This document shows positions 13,500 to 27,200 of a DNA stretch of 64,000 nt, in pieces. This DNA comes from Ficedula albicollis. Taxonomy: Eukaryota > Chordata > Aves > Passeriformes > Muscicapidae. The notes beneath the pieces are model-generated. The model saw only the letters and a program-made list of their open reading frames with translations. It made no database searches and was not told the origin of the DNA. Position 1 is the stretch's first letter. Every line of letters starts with the position of its first letter. The translations under genes and the position numbers were made by a program. The stretch is taken from the NCBI RefSeq assembly GCF_000247815.1, contig NC_021673.1:2828124-2892123 (forward strand), given 5' to 3'.

Positions 13500-15774
13500 A
13501 CATCTCAAAGGTTGCATCCCTTGGACAGGGAGATGAAGCAGGGGTGGAGGGAGCAGTACCACCACAGTTACTCTCCCTTTTGATGAGCAGGGTGTGCTAC
13601 ACCATCAGTGTCACTCTCTGTAGGTGCTAGAGTTCTTCCTCCTGGGTTAATCCTATCTCCAGGATTCATTAAACAACAGCATTTCAGAGGGGCTGTGAGC
13701 TCTGGTGCTCCTGGCTGCTGCTGCCAGACCTCAGTTCCCCCTCTAATTATCCCTGGACACTTTTGATAAGCTTTGTTTTTAAATTTGCAGCTCTCCATTG
13801 CTGTGCATTCAGCATGAAGGCGCTCCAGCAGGATGTGTTTGTGTGGTGGATAATGTTGTTACTCTAAATCACTAATTCTAAAAATCCCCAGGAGGAAAAA
13901 AGGTTCTTTGAACATTATAAAAACTGCATATTTGCCTACTGCTAATTAGTCAAATATAACCTGCAGTCTGAATCTTCTTGGAGACTGGGGACAATAAAAA
14001 TACCCTGAGAGCAGGTAGGGAAGGGTTAACAAAGGAAACTCAGGCTGTGCAATTGAAATATTCCTTCTGGCTTGGAGAAAGCAAGAGCACTCATCAAGCA
14101 CAGAGCTCTTTATCTGGTGTGTGACAGTGCCACAGGGGACAGTGAGGTTCTGCAAACCAAGGTCGTTCCTGCCTCTCTGAAGTGATGCATTCCTACAGGC
14201 TGGCACTGAGGGAAAAGCTGGACCTCCAGCTCAGCCAGACTGATCAGTGACACAGGTCAGGCAAAAAGAAACAGAGCTGGAAAAGGCAAAAGTATCAGCA
14301 CACAAACCCTCAGATACTGAGACCTAAAAGGAATAAGGAAATTGTCCCATCTGATCTCACCTGGCATTGGATTTTTCCCCAAGTATTTCTCCATGTAGTC
14401 TGTAACTTGTCATGTAAGAGGGGGGAAGTAAAAGTGAACAACCTATGGATGCCAGGTACATTGAAATTCTTCCTTTTTGGGTTGGGAATCAGGGGAGAAA
14501 ATGAGACAGTTTTTGGGATCAAATCTCACAAAGAATTAAGTACATATCCACCCCAAGGACTACAAACCAGTGAAGATGGTCAGACACTGGTATGGAGCCT
14601 TGTCTGTGGCTGTACTGTGCAGTTGTTGGCATTGCTTTGGGATGCTGTTGGCATCTCCTGCCTGACTCAGGCTCGGTCTGGGAGAGCCATGGAGCAGCAG
14701 AAGGAAGGAGCCAGCTTGTCCTGGGGAGGAGAACAGGAGCACAGTTCAGCTGCATCAACAGGAGCCCTGCTCCCAGGTCAGAGGATGAACCTTTATTTAC
14801 AGGTAGAGATACAGTCAATTAGCTTATTAGTGGGGCAGAAAAATGCCTGAGCTTTTAAACCATGTCCTGTCAGTGCTTTCAGCTGCCACAGCACCTCCTG
14901 AGGAGGAGGAGGAGCAGCAACGATGGAAGTGGAAGAGCTGTTGTAACATTTATTCTGAGTGACCTGTTAGTTCCCAAGAAACACCAAAGCTCTCCAGTTT
15001 GAATTTTCTGACAATTTTTAAAGCCTGAAGATGCTGTGAATTACAGGGGAAAGGGAACAGAAAGAGGGAGGTTCTGTTTTAAGGAGCACAAATCTTCAAA
15101 CAGCTCCCTCACAGTCCTGGTCAGCTGGAGAGGCTCCTGGCCCGTGTCTGGTCTTAAATGTTAATGCAGTGTGACAAAAGGATGTACTGGGAGAGAGGAG
15201 ACTGCATTGGGGCCTTGCATGCACCACTGAGCTCTACAGCCTCCTCTCTTCCCTGGAATTGTGGCTGCCTGTGCTGGGGGGAGCTCTGACCAGGTTCAGC
15301 CATGGCCTTGGGTCCTTCTGCTGTTCTGTGAGTGTGTGGGAGGACCTGTTTGGGGTCTCCTTGCTGTATTTCAGGAGCTGCACTGAAGCTCATTCCCTTG
15401 CCTGAGAGATGCTGAGGTCTCTCTGTGCCCTTGTTGTGGTCTCTTTGTGCCTTGCCAATCCTGACCTGCTCCTGGCTTCCTGTAGCTGCCCCAGTGTTTT
15501 GGATTTGTCTGGCATCTGCTGGGCTCTTGGCCACTATAACTGGCCCTGCTGTGGTCCCCTTGCCCAGGTGCTGTGGGACCAAGCCACGCTGGGAGGCTCT
15601 CATGGGTTATCACCTGCATTTCCATTCCCTTCCAGGTCACTGCAGCACCTCAGTGTCCCCCTCTGTCCTGTCCCATCCTGCACTCTCAGGATTAGGTCTC
15701 TGCCTTGGACACAGGATTCTCCCCCTCATTCTCAGCCACGGTCCCAGATGAATGAAGTGACTGCCAACGTCTTT
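13500..15774. other. Intergenic, no gene recognised
   Basis: No coding exon, RNA gene or transposable element recognised. Several open frames of 70-150 codons overlap on both strands (14407-14850 plus, 15154-15603 minus) but have no recognisable domain and no paired splice signals, so I treat them as chance. Confidence 0.5.
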
Positions 15775-16200
15775 CATAGAATCACAGAGTGGCCTGGGCT
15801 GGAAGGGATCATCCAGTTCCACCCCCCTGCCATGGGCAGGGACACCTTCCACCGACCCAGGTTACTCCAAGCCCTGTCCAGCCTGGCCAGGGATCCAGGG
15901 CAGGCACAGCTTCACTGGGAAACCTGTGCTGGGGCCTCAGGACCCTCAGAGCCAAGAATTTCTTCCCAATATCCCATCTCACCCTGCCCTCTGGCAGTAG
16001 GAAGCCCCCTTGTCCTGCTCTTGTCCCAAGACCCTCTCCAGCTCTCTTGGAGCCTCTTTAGCTACTGGAAATGGCTCTAAGGTCTCCCTGGAGCCTTCTG
16101 TTCTCCAAGTCTGTCAGCCTGGCTCCAGATCAGAAGTGCTCCAGCCCTCAGAACATCTTTGTGGCCCTTTGAGAGGGGACAGCAGGGGACAGAGGCGCTG
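15775..16200 (-). mobile_element. CR1 LINE fragment
   Basis: Reads as reverse CR1: it starts 'catagaatcacagagtggcctgggctgg', continues through 'cctgccatgggcagggacacc', and reaches the 'ctcagaacatctttgtggcc' block near 16155. About 420 bp of the 3' region is preserved without coding capacity. Confidence 0.9.
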
Positions 16201-17450
16201 ACACTTCATTGAAGGGGACAGAAGCCCTGCCACGTCACTGCCCTGCTGGCTGCCCTGTTGGTGTGACCCCAGCACAGGCAGAGCCTGCTGGAGCATCTGC
16301 ACAGCATTGCACCCCAAAGTGGTGGCCCCTGGACACCTTGAGGTGAAGCTGGCCTCTGAGGGACCATATCTGTGCACCAAGCATTTCACTCCTGCTTCTC
16401 CAAAGGGGGACCTTTGTAAGGAGTGGGGACAAGCAGGGATGGGAAGGGAGGTGACTGTCACAGCCCTGAGTGCACAGACAGGTTCTGCAGCCTCTTCCTG
16501 CCCCTCCCAGGGCTCTGGCTGCAGGTGCTCAGGGTCAGCCTCGGTGCAGGGCAGCTGCAATGTTGGATCAGGCTGCTGTGGAAACCAAGAATTCCTGCTT
16601 GGAGTTTTTGCCCATGGACCTGCAAGCTTGAGAGCTCTGTTTCAGCACAATGCCTTGCCCCTGGTCCTTGTCTGAGCTGGGGTGCAGATCTGGCTCTGCC
16701 TGCCCTGCCTTGCCAAGCAGCTCTTCCTGAAAGCAGAAAGTAGGAAGTAATGTAATAAAATCAAAGCTTATTCCCATTCTGTCCACTTAAGTATTATAAT
16801 GGTGGGATTCTTTGCCAGTATGTGAAACTAGTTATTAATTCCCTTTTCCAGAGGCATCGTGGCCTCTAGTCCCTGTTTCACAGGGACTGCAAATGGACAC
16901 AGAATGAAACTCAGCGATGGGGCTCCAGACAGAAAGCACATCTGGCTTATTGCTTATGCTGTTCAGGCTTTTGAAAGTCAAAGTACTCGGGGCTCCCTGC
17001 TAATAAAAATATTCCGAGCTGCTGCTTTGACTCCAGGGTGAACGTAACATGAAACCTCCTCAAAGCCTGAACACTCTCACCTCCTCCTGAACTGCTCCTT
17101 TGGCTGCAGCTCCTGCCCCGGGGCTGACAGAGCTCACGAGGAGGAGGAGCTGCATCTCCTCCTTTTTCTGGCTCCGCTGTCTGGTCTGTCTCACAGCTGC
17201 CCTCACCAAAACCATCGTGGCAGAGCGGGACAGGGATGAGCAGCAGGCTTCAAGGCAGTTGTGTCAGTTTTACCTGCTGTAAAACCTGGGCAGAAAGTGA
17301 AAAGCTACTGAGAGCTGCTGAGAGAATCCGGCTGATTTCCTGATTTCTTTGTCCTTGGAGTGAGAGCAGAGGAGTGGAAGGTGAAGCCCAGGGGCTCAGC
17401 ATTCATGGGACAGTGACAGCAGGAGCAATGGAAAGTATCTGTATGTAAGC

Positions 17451-17548
17451 GTCCTGGTTTAGGGCAAATTTAGGGAGAAAATGCTTAAGTCTGTTTCCTA
17501 GAGAGACCCCATTCATAATTTCCTCCCAAATTTGCCCTAAACCAGGAC
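17451..17548. repeat. 98-bp inverted repeat (hairpin), possible MITE or LTR-derived palindrome
   Basis: The left arm 17451-17477 starts 'gtcctggtttagggcaaatt' and the right arm 17522-17548 is its reverse complement with a single mismatch. The spacer is 44 bp. Near-perfect 27-bp arms suggest a short non-autonomous DNA element. No clear target-site duplication is visible at the edges. See findings. Confidence 0.85.
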
Positions 17549-17699
17549 AAATATAATATTGTTGCCATGATAACATGGCAAAGACACGAGAAATCAGGGT
17601 AAACTCATCATTTAAAAAACACCAAAAAACCCAAACAACAAACATAGAAAAGAAGGTCAGTGTGGATTTGCATATTTCAATATTAATACAGGGGAAGAA

Positions 17700-17850
17700 G
17701 AGATGTTTCTTCATGCTGTGGGCAGCTGAACCTTAGAACTCCTTGCCAGAGGTTGTGGATGGAGAAAGCTTTCCTGGTTTAAAAAGGAAATTAAGACAGG
17801 ACTTCTGAGAGACCTGCTGAGGATTACCAGGTAGAAAAACTACACAAGGT
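17700..17850 (+). mobile_element. Possible divergent CR1 fragment
   Basis: The 'gtttcttcatgctgtgggcagctgaacc' and 'gaactccttgccagaggttgtggatgg' wording resembles the body of old CR1 subfamilies, but no tail is present. Confidence 0.45.
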
Positions 17851-18484
17851 TCACAGAATTCTCTGGGATGAAAGTAGTTGGAAGCTGTAGTTCATGTGGG
17901 AAATATTCTTTCTTTGACATGTGCTTCTGGATACTTTTGAAAACTACTTACACATTCCACCTGAATCACTGTCCCTGTCCCTTTGCCCTTGTGATAGTAT
18001 TTATATATTAACAAGAAGCCATTAACATGAATTTGAAAAAACAGAATAATTATTCAATAATTTTCCCCATATTAAGTTTAAAACAACCCTAAAGCACATT
18101 TAAACAAGCCAAAATTACATTTCTTAAAGGATGGATCTAAATGGATGCATTCAGTTCAGGGAGAGCAGTCAGACAAATAGACCTCCCATGTGCTCATCAA
18201 ATGCTCACAAGACTGAGGGTTTGGATTACAAATTATGGCATATTCTTCTGCAATAATGTACAGCAAATAAAAGGATTTTATCTCCTGCTATAGTATTGAA
18301 TAAATTGTTCTAGAGGTTAACAAATCTGCTTCCCAAATTCTTTGGAAATGGAAATTTAAGACTTTGTTTCCTAAGTTGCTCCATCCTGGATGTTTTGAGA
18401 AGAAATGAAGTGAGCATTATGATATAATTTGGAGACTGTCATTACAGTGTGAATGTAGAGCTCAGCCAGGGTCTCATACTGATG

Positions 18485-18742
18485 TAAGGGACACCTTCCA
18501 CTGTCCCAGGTGCTCCAAGCCCTGTCCAACCTGGCCTTGGACACTCCTAAGGATCCAGGGGCAGCCACAGCTTTTTTTGGGCCTCCCCACCTTCCCAGCC
18601 AGGAATTCCTTCCCTATATCCCATCTAAACCTTCAGGGCCTTGGACACTCCTAAGGATCCAGGGGCAGCCACAGCTTTTTTTGGGCCTCCCCACCTTCCC
18701 AGCCAGGAATTCCTTCCCAATATCCCATCTAAACCTTCAGGC
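18485..18742 (-). mobile_element. CR1 LINE fragment with internal tandem duplication
   Basis: Reverse CR1 3' region ('gggacaccttccactgtcccaggtgctccaagccctgtcc'). The 104-bp block starting 'ccttggacactcctaagg' at 18535 is repeated at 18639 almost without change. Confidence 0.88.
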
Positions 18743-20059
18743 ACACAGCAGTGGTTTAACTCCACCACTCACACACACACAAGGTGCATCCACATCCCAG
18801 AAATAAGCATTTGTGAAAGGCATAAAGCCTGGCAGAGCTTTGTCTGTCAGACCAGGGTGTACCTTTCTTTCAGGCAGAGCTGTGTGCTATCAGCTGAGTA
18901 ATTCACAGTTATTTACCTTGGAACCAGCACTGTGGATTTGTGTCCAGCCTTCCTGCTCACTCAGGAAGCAGTGGTGAAGATATTTGAGCTCTACCAAGCC
19001 ATTATGTCTAGTTTAACACAACCACCAAATGCCAACTTGTATTCATCCAGAGAGTTGTCAAGAGTTTTGCATGTCAGTCTGTTCTTTTCTAATTGAATTA
19101 AAAATTTTAGGGAAACTTACAGTATTTGCCATGCTCTGTTCTTTCCCAGTCATGGCTAGGATCATTAAATCCTAAGAAGTTCCCAAAGGCAAGCAATCTA
19201 ATAAAGCAGTCTTTTGTTCTGAGGCTGGCAGGATAATTCAGACAGGAGGTCAGTCCAAAAATCACATTGTCCTGAGTGCCATGGGGAGCTGAGTAGATGA
19301 GTGCCCTGCCTCTTTCTAACCCCCATGCCATGGCAAGAAGAAGTGAACTTGCATTTAATACAGCCTAAAAACCCATCCAGTGAAATGACTGCAAGGTATT
19401 TTCACAGCAAGGCCCTGCTCATGTTGGCTGGCACTTCCCCCAGCTCCCTGAGGATTTAGGGAATGATGCCTGAGTTTGTGTGATCCCCGTGGCTGGGCTG
19501 CCTGACCCTGCATGTGCCACTTCTAAAGTGTGCTGACCCCACTCCATAGCACCCTGAGGAAGGAAACCTTCAAATATATTCACACCATGCTGCCATCTCT
19601 GAATGTGCCCTGGGTTTGGTTGTTTTGTGAGGTTTTTGTTTGTAGTGCTTAACACAGAAAAATTCTCCCAACACTCTAGTACTGAGTGGTGCAGGTTTAT
19701 TTTTATGCCTTTTGCCCCAAATACTCAGCCCATGCTTTTCTCTACAGTTTTTCCTTTGACATGAGGATTTTGTGCTTAAAAAATGGAAGCAAAGATTGGC
19801 TTCAAATTCCCTGGCAAAGCTTCTCGTATGGGATACAGATTGTATCAGCTTAGCTGGCTCAAGCCTGTCTGCATGTAAACTTGTTTTCCTTGGAACTTCA
19901 GTGGTGCTCTGTGCTTCATTGTTCACATTTCTTACAGCTGGGGTTGTGGCAAGGGAAAAATCAGCTTTTTGTTTCTCTCCTGCGCCACTGGGTACATCAT
20001 TGCTGATGTGTAAATGGAATTTTTTTTTTCCTCATAAATATTTGGACTTTGCAATCAAA
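18743..20059. other. Intergenic, no gene recognised
   Basis: Unique sequence. I see no conserved coding exon, repeat family or RNA gene. Confidence 0.5.
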
Positions 20060-20125
20060 CTGGAAGTGTTCAAAGCCAGGTTGGACAGGGCTTGGAGTAA
20101 CCTGGGATTGTGGAAGGTGTACAAA
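20060..20125 (+). mobile_element. CR1 fragment
   Basis: A short piece with the 'ggaagtgttcaaagccaggttggacagggcttggagtaacctggg' block; both ends are missing. Confidence 0.75.
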
Positions 20126-20452
20126 GCAGCAACCCTCAGCAGGGATGGTCAGAGTGTGAAGCAAGGCAGGTCTGCAGCAGTGGGATGTGTTCATGGGGAG
20201 TGGAAGCTGCCAGAGGAACAGCAGAACATCAGTGCTTATTCACTGCACGTGGTGCTGAGCAGGGCTCCTATTGCTTAGAGACAGCAACAACTCAGTAACG
20301 CTCAGATAACACCTCCATGTCAAGATTTTTGAGTTCAGAGCTCCCTTGTTCAGGAATGATTTATTGTTTACTCTTTTTATTCTGCTGGTTTTCTGATTAG
20401 TGTCCTGTGAGAGCTGTTTGTGTTGTGTTACTGCCTCAACACCTGCAATGCA

Positions 20453-20850
20453 AAACACAGAATGGTATCAGAGGATGGTTTGGGTTTGGGAAGGTCATTA
20501 TGGGTCATCCACTTCCACCCCCTGCCATGGGAAGGGACATCTTCCACTGTCCCAGGCTGCTCCAAACCCATCCAGCCTGGCTTTGGACTCTTCCAGGGAT
20601 CCAGGGGCAGCCACAGCTGCTCTGGGCACCCTGTGCCAGGGCCACAACACCCTCACAGGGAACAATTCCTTCCAAATATACAACCTAAGTCTTTCCTCTT
20701 TTCATTTCAAATCATTCCCTCTTATCCTATCACTAGCTGACCACGTAAAAAGTTATTCTCACACTTTTCATAAGCCCCTTTTAAGTTCTGAAAGGCCTTA
20801 GTGAGGTGTCCCCTGAGCTGCCCCTTCTCCAGGCTGAACAACTCCATGAA
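20453..20850 (-). mobile_element. CR1 LINE fragment
   Basis: Reverse CR1 from a decayed tail ('cacagaatggtatcagaggatgg') through 'cctgccatgggaagggacatc' to the 'ctccaggctgaacaactcc' block at about 20830. One of the longer CR1 pieces in the window. Confidence 0.88.
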
Positions 20851-21211
20851 CATGAACACCACAGGGCACAGGCATCATGTCAGGTTACAGCCCCTGACTT
20901 GTTCCTATGCCCAGCACCCCCAGAAGGAAAGAAGATGGGAATCTGCTTTGTATCCCAGCTCATCTTCTGCAGCAGCTCCTAATTAAAAACAAAAACCCAT
21001 CTGTCACCTGGGGTACAGTGGTGCTGAGTTTGTCTTGAAGCATCAGCACAAGAACTGAGCTACAGAGCTCGGGTTGATTTCAACCAGAGGTGGCAGGAGC
21101 TGGCTGAGGTGTCCCAGCTGTATCACTGGAAAATGCCCACTGTGTCCTTGGCTGCTGCTGGTGTTCCAGCACAGCTCCCACTGCTCAGCTGGACAAGTGC
21201 TTCCAGCAAAG

Positions 21212-21440
21212 GCCCCCAGACCCCATCCCCATCTCATGCCTCATCTCTGCACCCCACCCCATTCCAACACCCCATGCCCACCTGCATCCCCACACCATCT
21301 TCATCCTCACATCCCAATCCCTGCTCATCCCCATCCTCATCCCCCACCCTGCACCCATCCCTATCCCCACACCCTGTCCCCATTCCCATTCTCCTCCCCA
21401 ACTCCATCCCCATCCTCATTCCTGCATCCTCACTCCTGAC
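21212..21440. repeat. C-rich low-complexity minisatellite
   Basis: Degenerate short units of the type 'catccccatcctcat' and 'ccccacaccct' with strong strand asymmetry (C and T on the plus strand). No fixed long period is seen. Confidence 0.8.
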
Positions 21441-21573
21441 AGGGAAGATGTGTGCTGATGTCTTTACAAACAGTTCCATGGTGAGGGGAAGGGTGTGAAC
21501 AGCTTCGAAATGGGGTTAATGTCTGTACCAGCTTTGGGCAGGGGGTTTGTTACAGAGCCTGGACAGTGACTCC

Positions 21574-21881
21574 TGAAACAGCCAAATGGGGCTGCACAAC
21601 CCGGAACTTCTGAACTTTTGGGTAAAATGACAGGCTTAAGGGGGAGTAAGTGGCAGGAGGTTCAGGGAAGCTGCACCTTCCTGGTACCTCGGCCAGTGGG
21701 GGAAGGAATTTGGGATAAGAGGAGTTTGGGATAAGAGGAGGCTGCGCCCTCTGAAACCTCGAGAGAAAGAAAACCCCCCGGGCTGTGCCCAGTGGCCTCT
21801 CTCTCTTTATCCCAATAAAGCTGCAGAGCTCCTCTGTCTCCTTTATGGACACCGGCTTTTCTTAGCGGGATTTTCCCTACA
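21574..21881 (+). mobile_element. LTR-like element, probable solo LTR of an endogenous retrovirus
   Basis: The segment runs from a TG (tgaaacagcc) to a CA (ttccctaca). It includes a TTTATCCC/AATAAAG polyadenylation-like motif near 21808-21819 followed by a T-rich stretch, the arrangement of the 3' half of a retroviral LTR. Internal short tandem copies of 'tttgggataagagga' occur near 21710-21740. I could not find matching target-site duplications, so the 5' boundary is uncertain. No retroviral genes are attached. Confidence 0.55.
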
Positions 21882-21889
21882 ATCGCCAT

Positions 21890-22101
21890 CGCCATCCTGA
21901 GGCACCCCCAGCCCCATTCCCAGCCTGGTCCCCTCACTCCCAGCCCATTCCCAGCCCGCTCCCCCTTCTCTCAGCCCATTCCCAGCCCGGTTCCCCCGTT
22001 CCAAGTCGCATCCCCAGCCCTGTTCCCCCGTTCCCAGCCCGGTCCCTCCATTCCCAGTCGCATTCCCAGTCGCGTTCCCAGCCCGGTTCCCCCGTTCCCA
22101 G
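21890..22101. repeat. GC-rich minisatellite beside the C run
   Basis: Repeated units of the type 'ttcccagcccggt(tc)cccccg' and 'cattcccagtcg'. The array leads directly into the long C run and may be the reason the assembly failed here. Confidence 0.75.
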
Positions 22102-24260
<2,159 letters not shown>

Positions 24261-27200
24261 AATGTGAGTGGAACAGGATGGATGTGGGATGGGTCCTGAG
24301 TGACATGGGCCCATGAAGGGACAGGGATGAGCTGCTGGGCCTGGGGAGGTGTCAGGATTCAGGGGAATGGGGTGGGGGGAACACGTGGGAAGGGTTGAAG
24401 TGGCTGAGTTTCTGAGAAATGAAGGAGGGGCAGAACCTTAGAGCATCACAGAGTTGTTGCACTGTGGTTTGGGCAAAGGACTGTTGGAACAGTGGGATTG
24501 ATGTGGGAGCTGGATGCTGGGGTTGGAGGTTTGTGTGTGTTTTATTTCTGGTAATCCACTGGAGTGTGTGCAGACAGATTTGTGATGGTAAGGGTTTTCC
24601 ACATGCTTCCCCTTGGGGATAAGAGTAAGCCTGGAGGATTTATAGGAGCCTAAAAGCTCTGGATGTGCACAAATCCCGTGTTAAATTTTGAGATAGCAGC
24701 TTGTTTTCAAATTTATCTTATTCACTGCTCAGTCTGGAGAGTGAGTCTGGGGGACTGTAGCTGCTCAGCACTGCTGGGGGCTTGGAGGGAGATCAGCTGG
24801 GAAGGATCAGGTGGGTACTGGTGCAGTCTTAGAAAATGAGAATTTTGTGATCCCTCAGGGCTGTGATAAATCTCCCTCATGAACCACATCCTTGTTGGGT
24901 GAGACCCAAAGCAGCACTGGAGCTGCAGCTCAGGTTTGGTGTTTGATGAGTCAACCTGAATCTCTTTCATGTTCATCCCACCTGAGATCCCTCTGGAGAT
25001 CACCTGCCTGAGGAATGGTGCTTTAGTGCAGTAGTTGTGATCATAAATCGAGCTGTTCATTCTGCTTCACATTCTGCTTCACATTCTGCTTCAGGGCCAT
25101 GGTAACATCTGCTGAAGCTTTTGGCTCTTCCTTCAGCAGGAAGGTCAGAGGTGGACAGAACAGATGGGGTTGAGAGAGCAGGGAATTGTGTCTCTGAACA
25201 GGGAGAGACAGCAAATACTCGAGAGAAATCCTGATCACATTTTTTGGGAGCATAGTGCCATTCTTGGACGGAAACCTGCTTTTGATGGTGAGATAATTTC
25301 TGAACCTGGTTTTTGATATAATCCCCTTTATGAACTCTGCACTGGCTTGCACTTGCTTTCACAGCCTTTTGAGCAGATTGTTTTCTAAGTCCAGGCAATA
25401 AAGCAGGAGTTTGTTGAGCATTTGGGGAAGCATGGCCTGGTGAGTTGGGTGTAATCTCCTTACTCAGAGCTTGCATAACACACAGTGAAGTGCAGGAGGT
25501 CTGATTGAGGCTGCCTTGATAATCCCTACACAGCCACTGGAGAGTTGGCTGCTCCCTGGGAAGTGAGGGAAGGGGGAATTGGGTTCCAGGTCCCTTAGGC
25601 ACACTGAAAAATCGTTTATTCTGAGATTGGTGCTGTTAATGTGAGTCTTGCACTAGGCAGTTTTGCTCAGAAGCATTGTTGGATGTACAGGTGCTTCAAT
25701 AAATGAAAAAACAACTTCGCTTCCTTCAGTCCTAAATCATAGGACTTTATTATACTTCCCAAGGTTCTGCTTTGTGCCAGAACAGGTCTGATGCTGACAT
25801 GATGTTATCAATTGTGAACTCTGCAAGATTGGAATGCAAAGCCTTGGGTTCATTGTCCAAGTTCAGAGCCAAGGTCAAAGAGCTGCCACGTACAGGCGGT
25901 TGCAGATCTTCGGGCTGCTGATGGTGTGCAAACAGAGACTGCAGGAGGGAAGGGCAGCCTGGGTGACACAGTGACAGCACTGAGCCACCTGCTTACGTGC
26001 ACACCTTGATCAGCCCAGCAAGCCCCGGGGTACTTTGTGCTTGGTCACAGGTGACGTGGCAGAACTGGCTTGCAAGTGGTTAAAATTCCAAGGGCAGTGC
26101 CGTTGGTGGCTGTCACTTACCAAAGCAACACAACTCTGAATCCTCTGATGGGAAAGTAGCAAGGGCTGTGCCAAAGGAAAACCCAGAGCCTCGTTGGTGG
26201 GTGCATTTTCTGTGGAAGGAGTGTGGACTCTAGTGTGGAAGTTTTCCTGATCTTTCTTTCCCAGACCAAAGGATCCCTCTGATGTGCAGCTGATAGTGAC
26301 AGCATTAGGCACTGCAGCAGGAAGGTTTGTATGTCTTGGAAAGTTGGAAGATTTCATATGTGCAGTTGGTTAACTGTAGGTGATGTTATCCTTGGTGATT
26401 AATAAAAAATATAGATATTTAAATTTAAACTCTTGCTGTTAGTGGCATAGGGAGCGGAATAATTTCATGGGCTGGGTTTTAGAAAATAATTTCTCAGTTT
26501 GGTGCTTTTTGATTGTCCTGATCATCTTCTGGCTATTTTGGAGTTATTTTGGAGCTAAACTTCATCAGCATTACCAGCCTTTCACTCTGAAACTGCAGTT
26601 CTGAACAACTGTGCTTAGAAGTTGGCTGTGTTAAAGTTAATATTTCTGTTAAAGTTAATATTTTTTGGGTTTATTTCACTTCCACGTAAAAGTTTTCTGC
26701 ACTGTTTTATCAATGGCTACAAGCACATTGAGGATTGATGGGATGTTTCAAACTGATTTATAATAATCATCATTATTATTGAAATTCTTTTTGATGTGTG
26801 TTGAAGTTGGTGAGCTTAGTTTGCTTTTACAACTTAAATGACAGCTGGAAGAGAGCTGTGAGAGGGATTGTGGAAAAAAATCACATCTAATTCTTTAATC
26901 TCCATTTGAAAAGTTCAAGATAACACTTCTCAAGAGATGTCTGATCTTCTGTAGTTTTAATCTGCTTTTCTAAGGAAACAAGTTTTGTGCCATTGTGCTT
27001 TCTACTAATTCCCCTGATAATTATCCTCTGATAATTGCAGTTGCTTTAACGGGCTGGCACCTTGGACAGAGGGGTGGTTCCCACAGTTTCTGTGGGAATG
27101 GTTCCTGTGGGGTACAAATGAGACCCTCTTAGTGCTGCCTGTGGCAAGAACTCAGCCCTTATCAGAAATCAGGAGAGTTTGTGCTGCCTGAATTAGAAAA

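Noticed and set aside
19772..20278. A 168-codon plus-strand frame with a hydrophobic N-terminal half
   Set aside because: Its C-terminal part reads through a CR1 fragment and the N-terminal part resembles no family I know.
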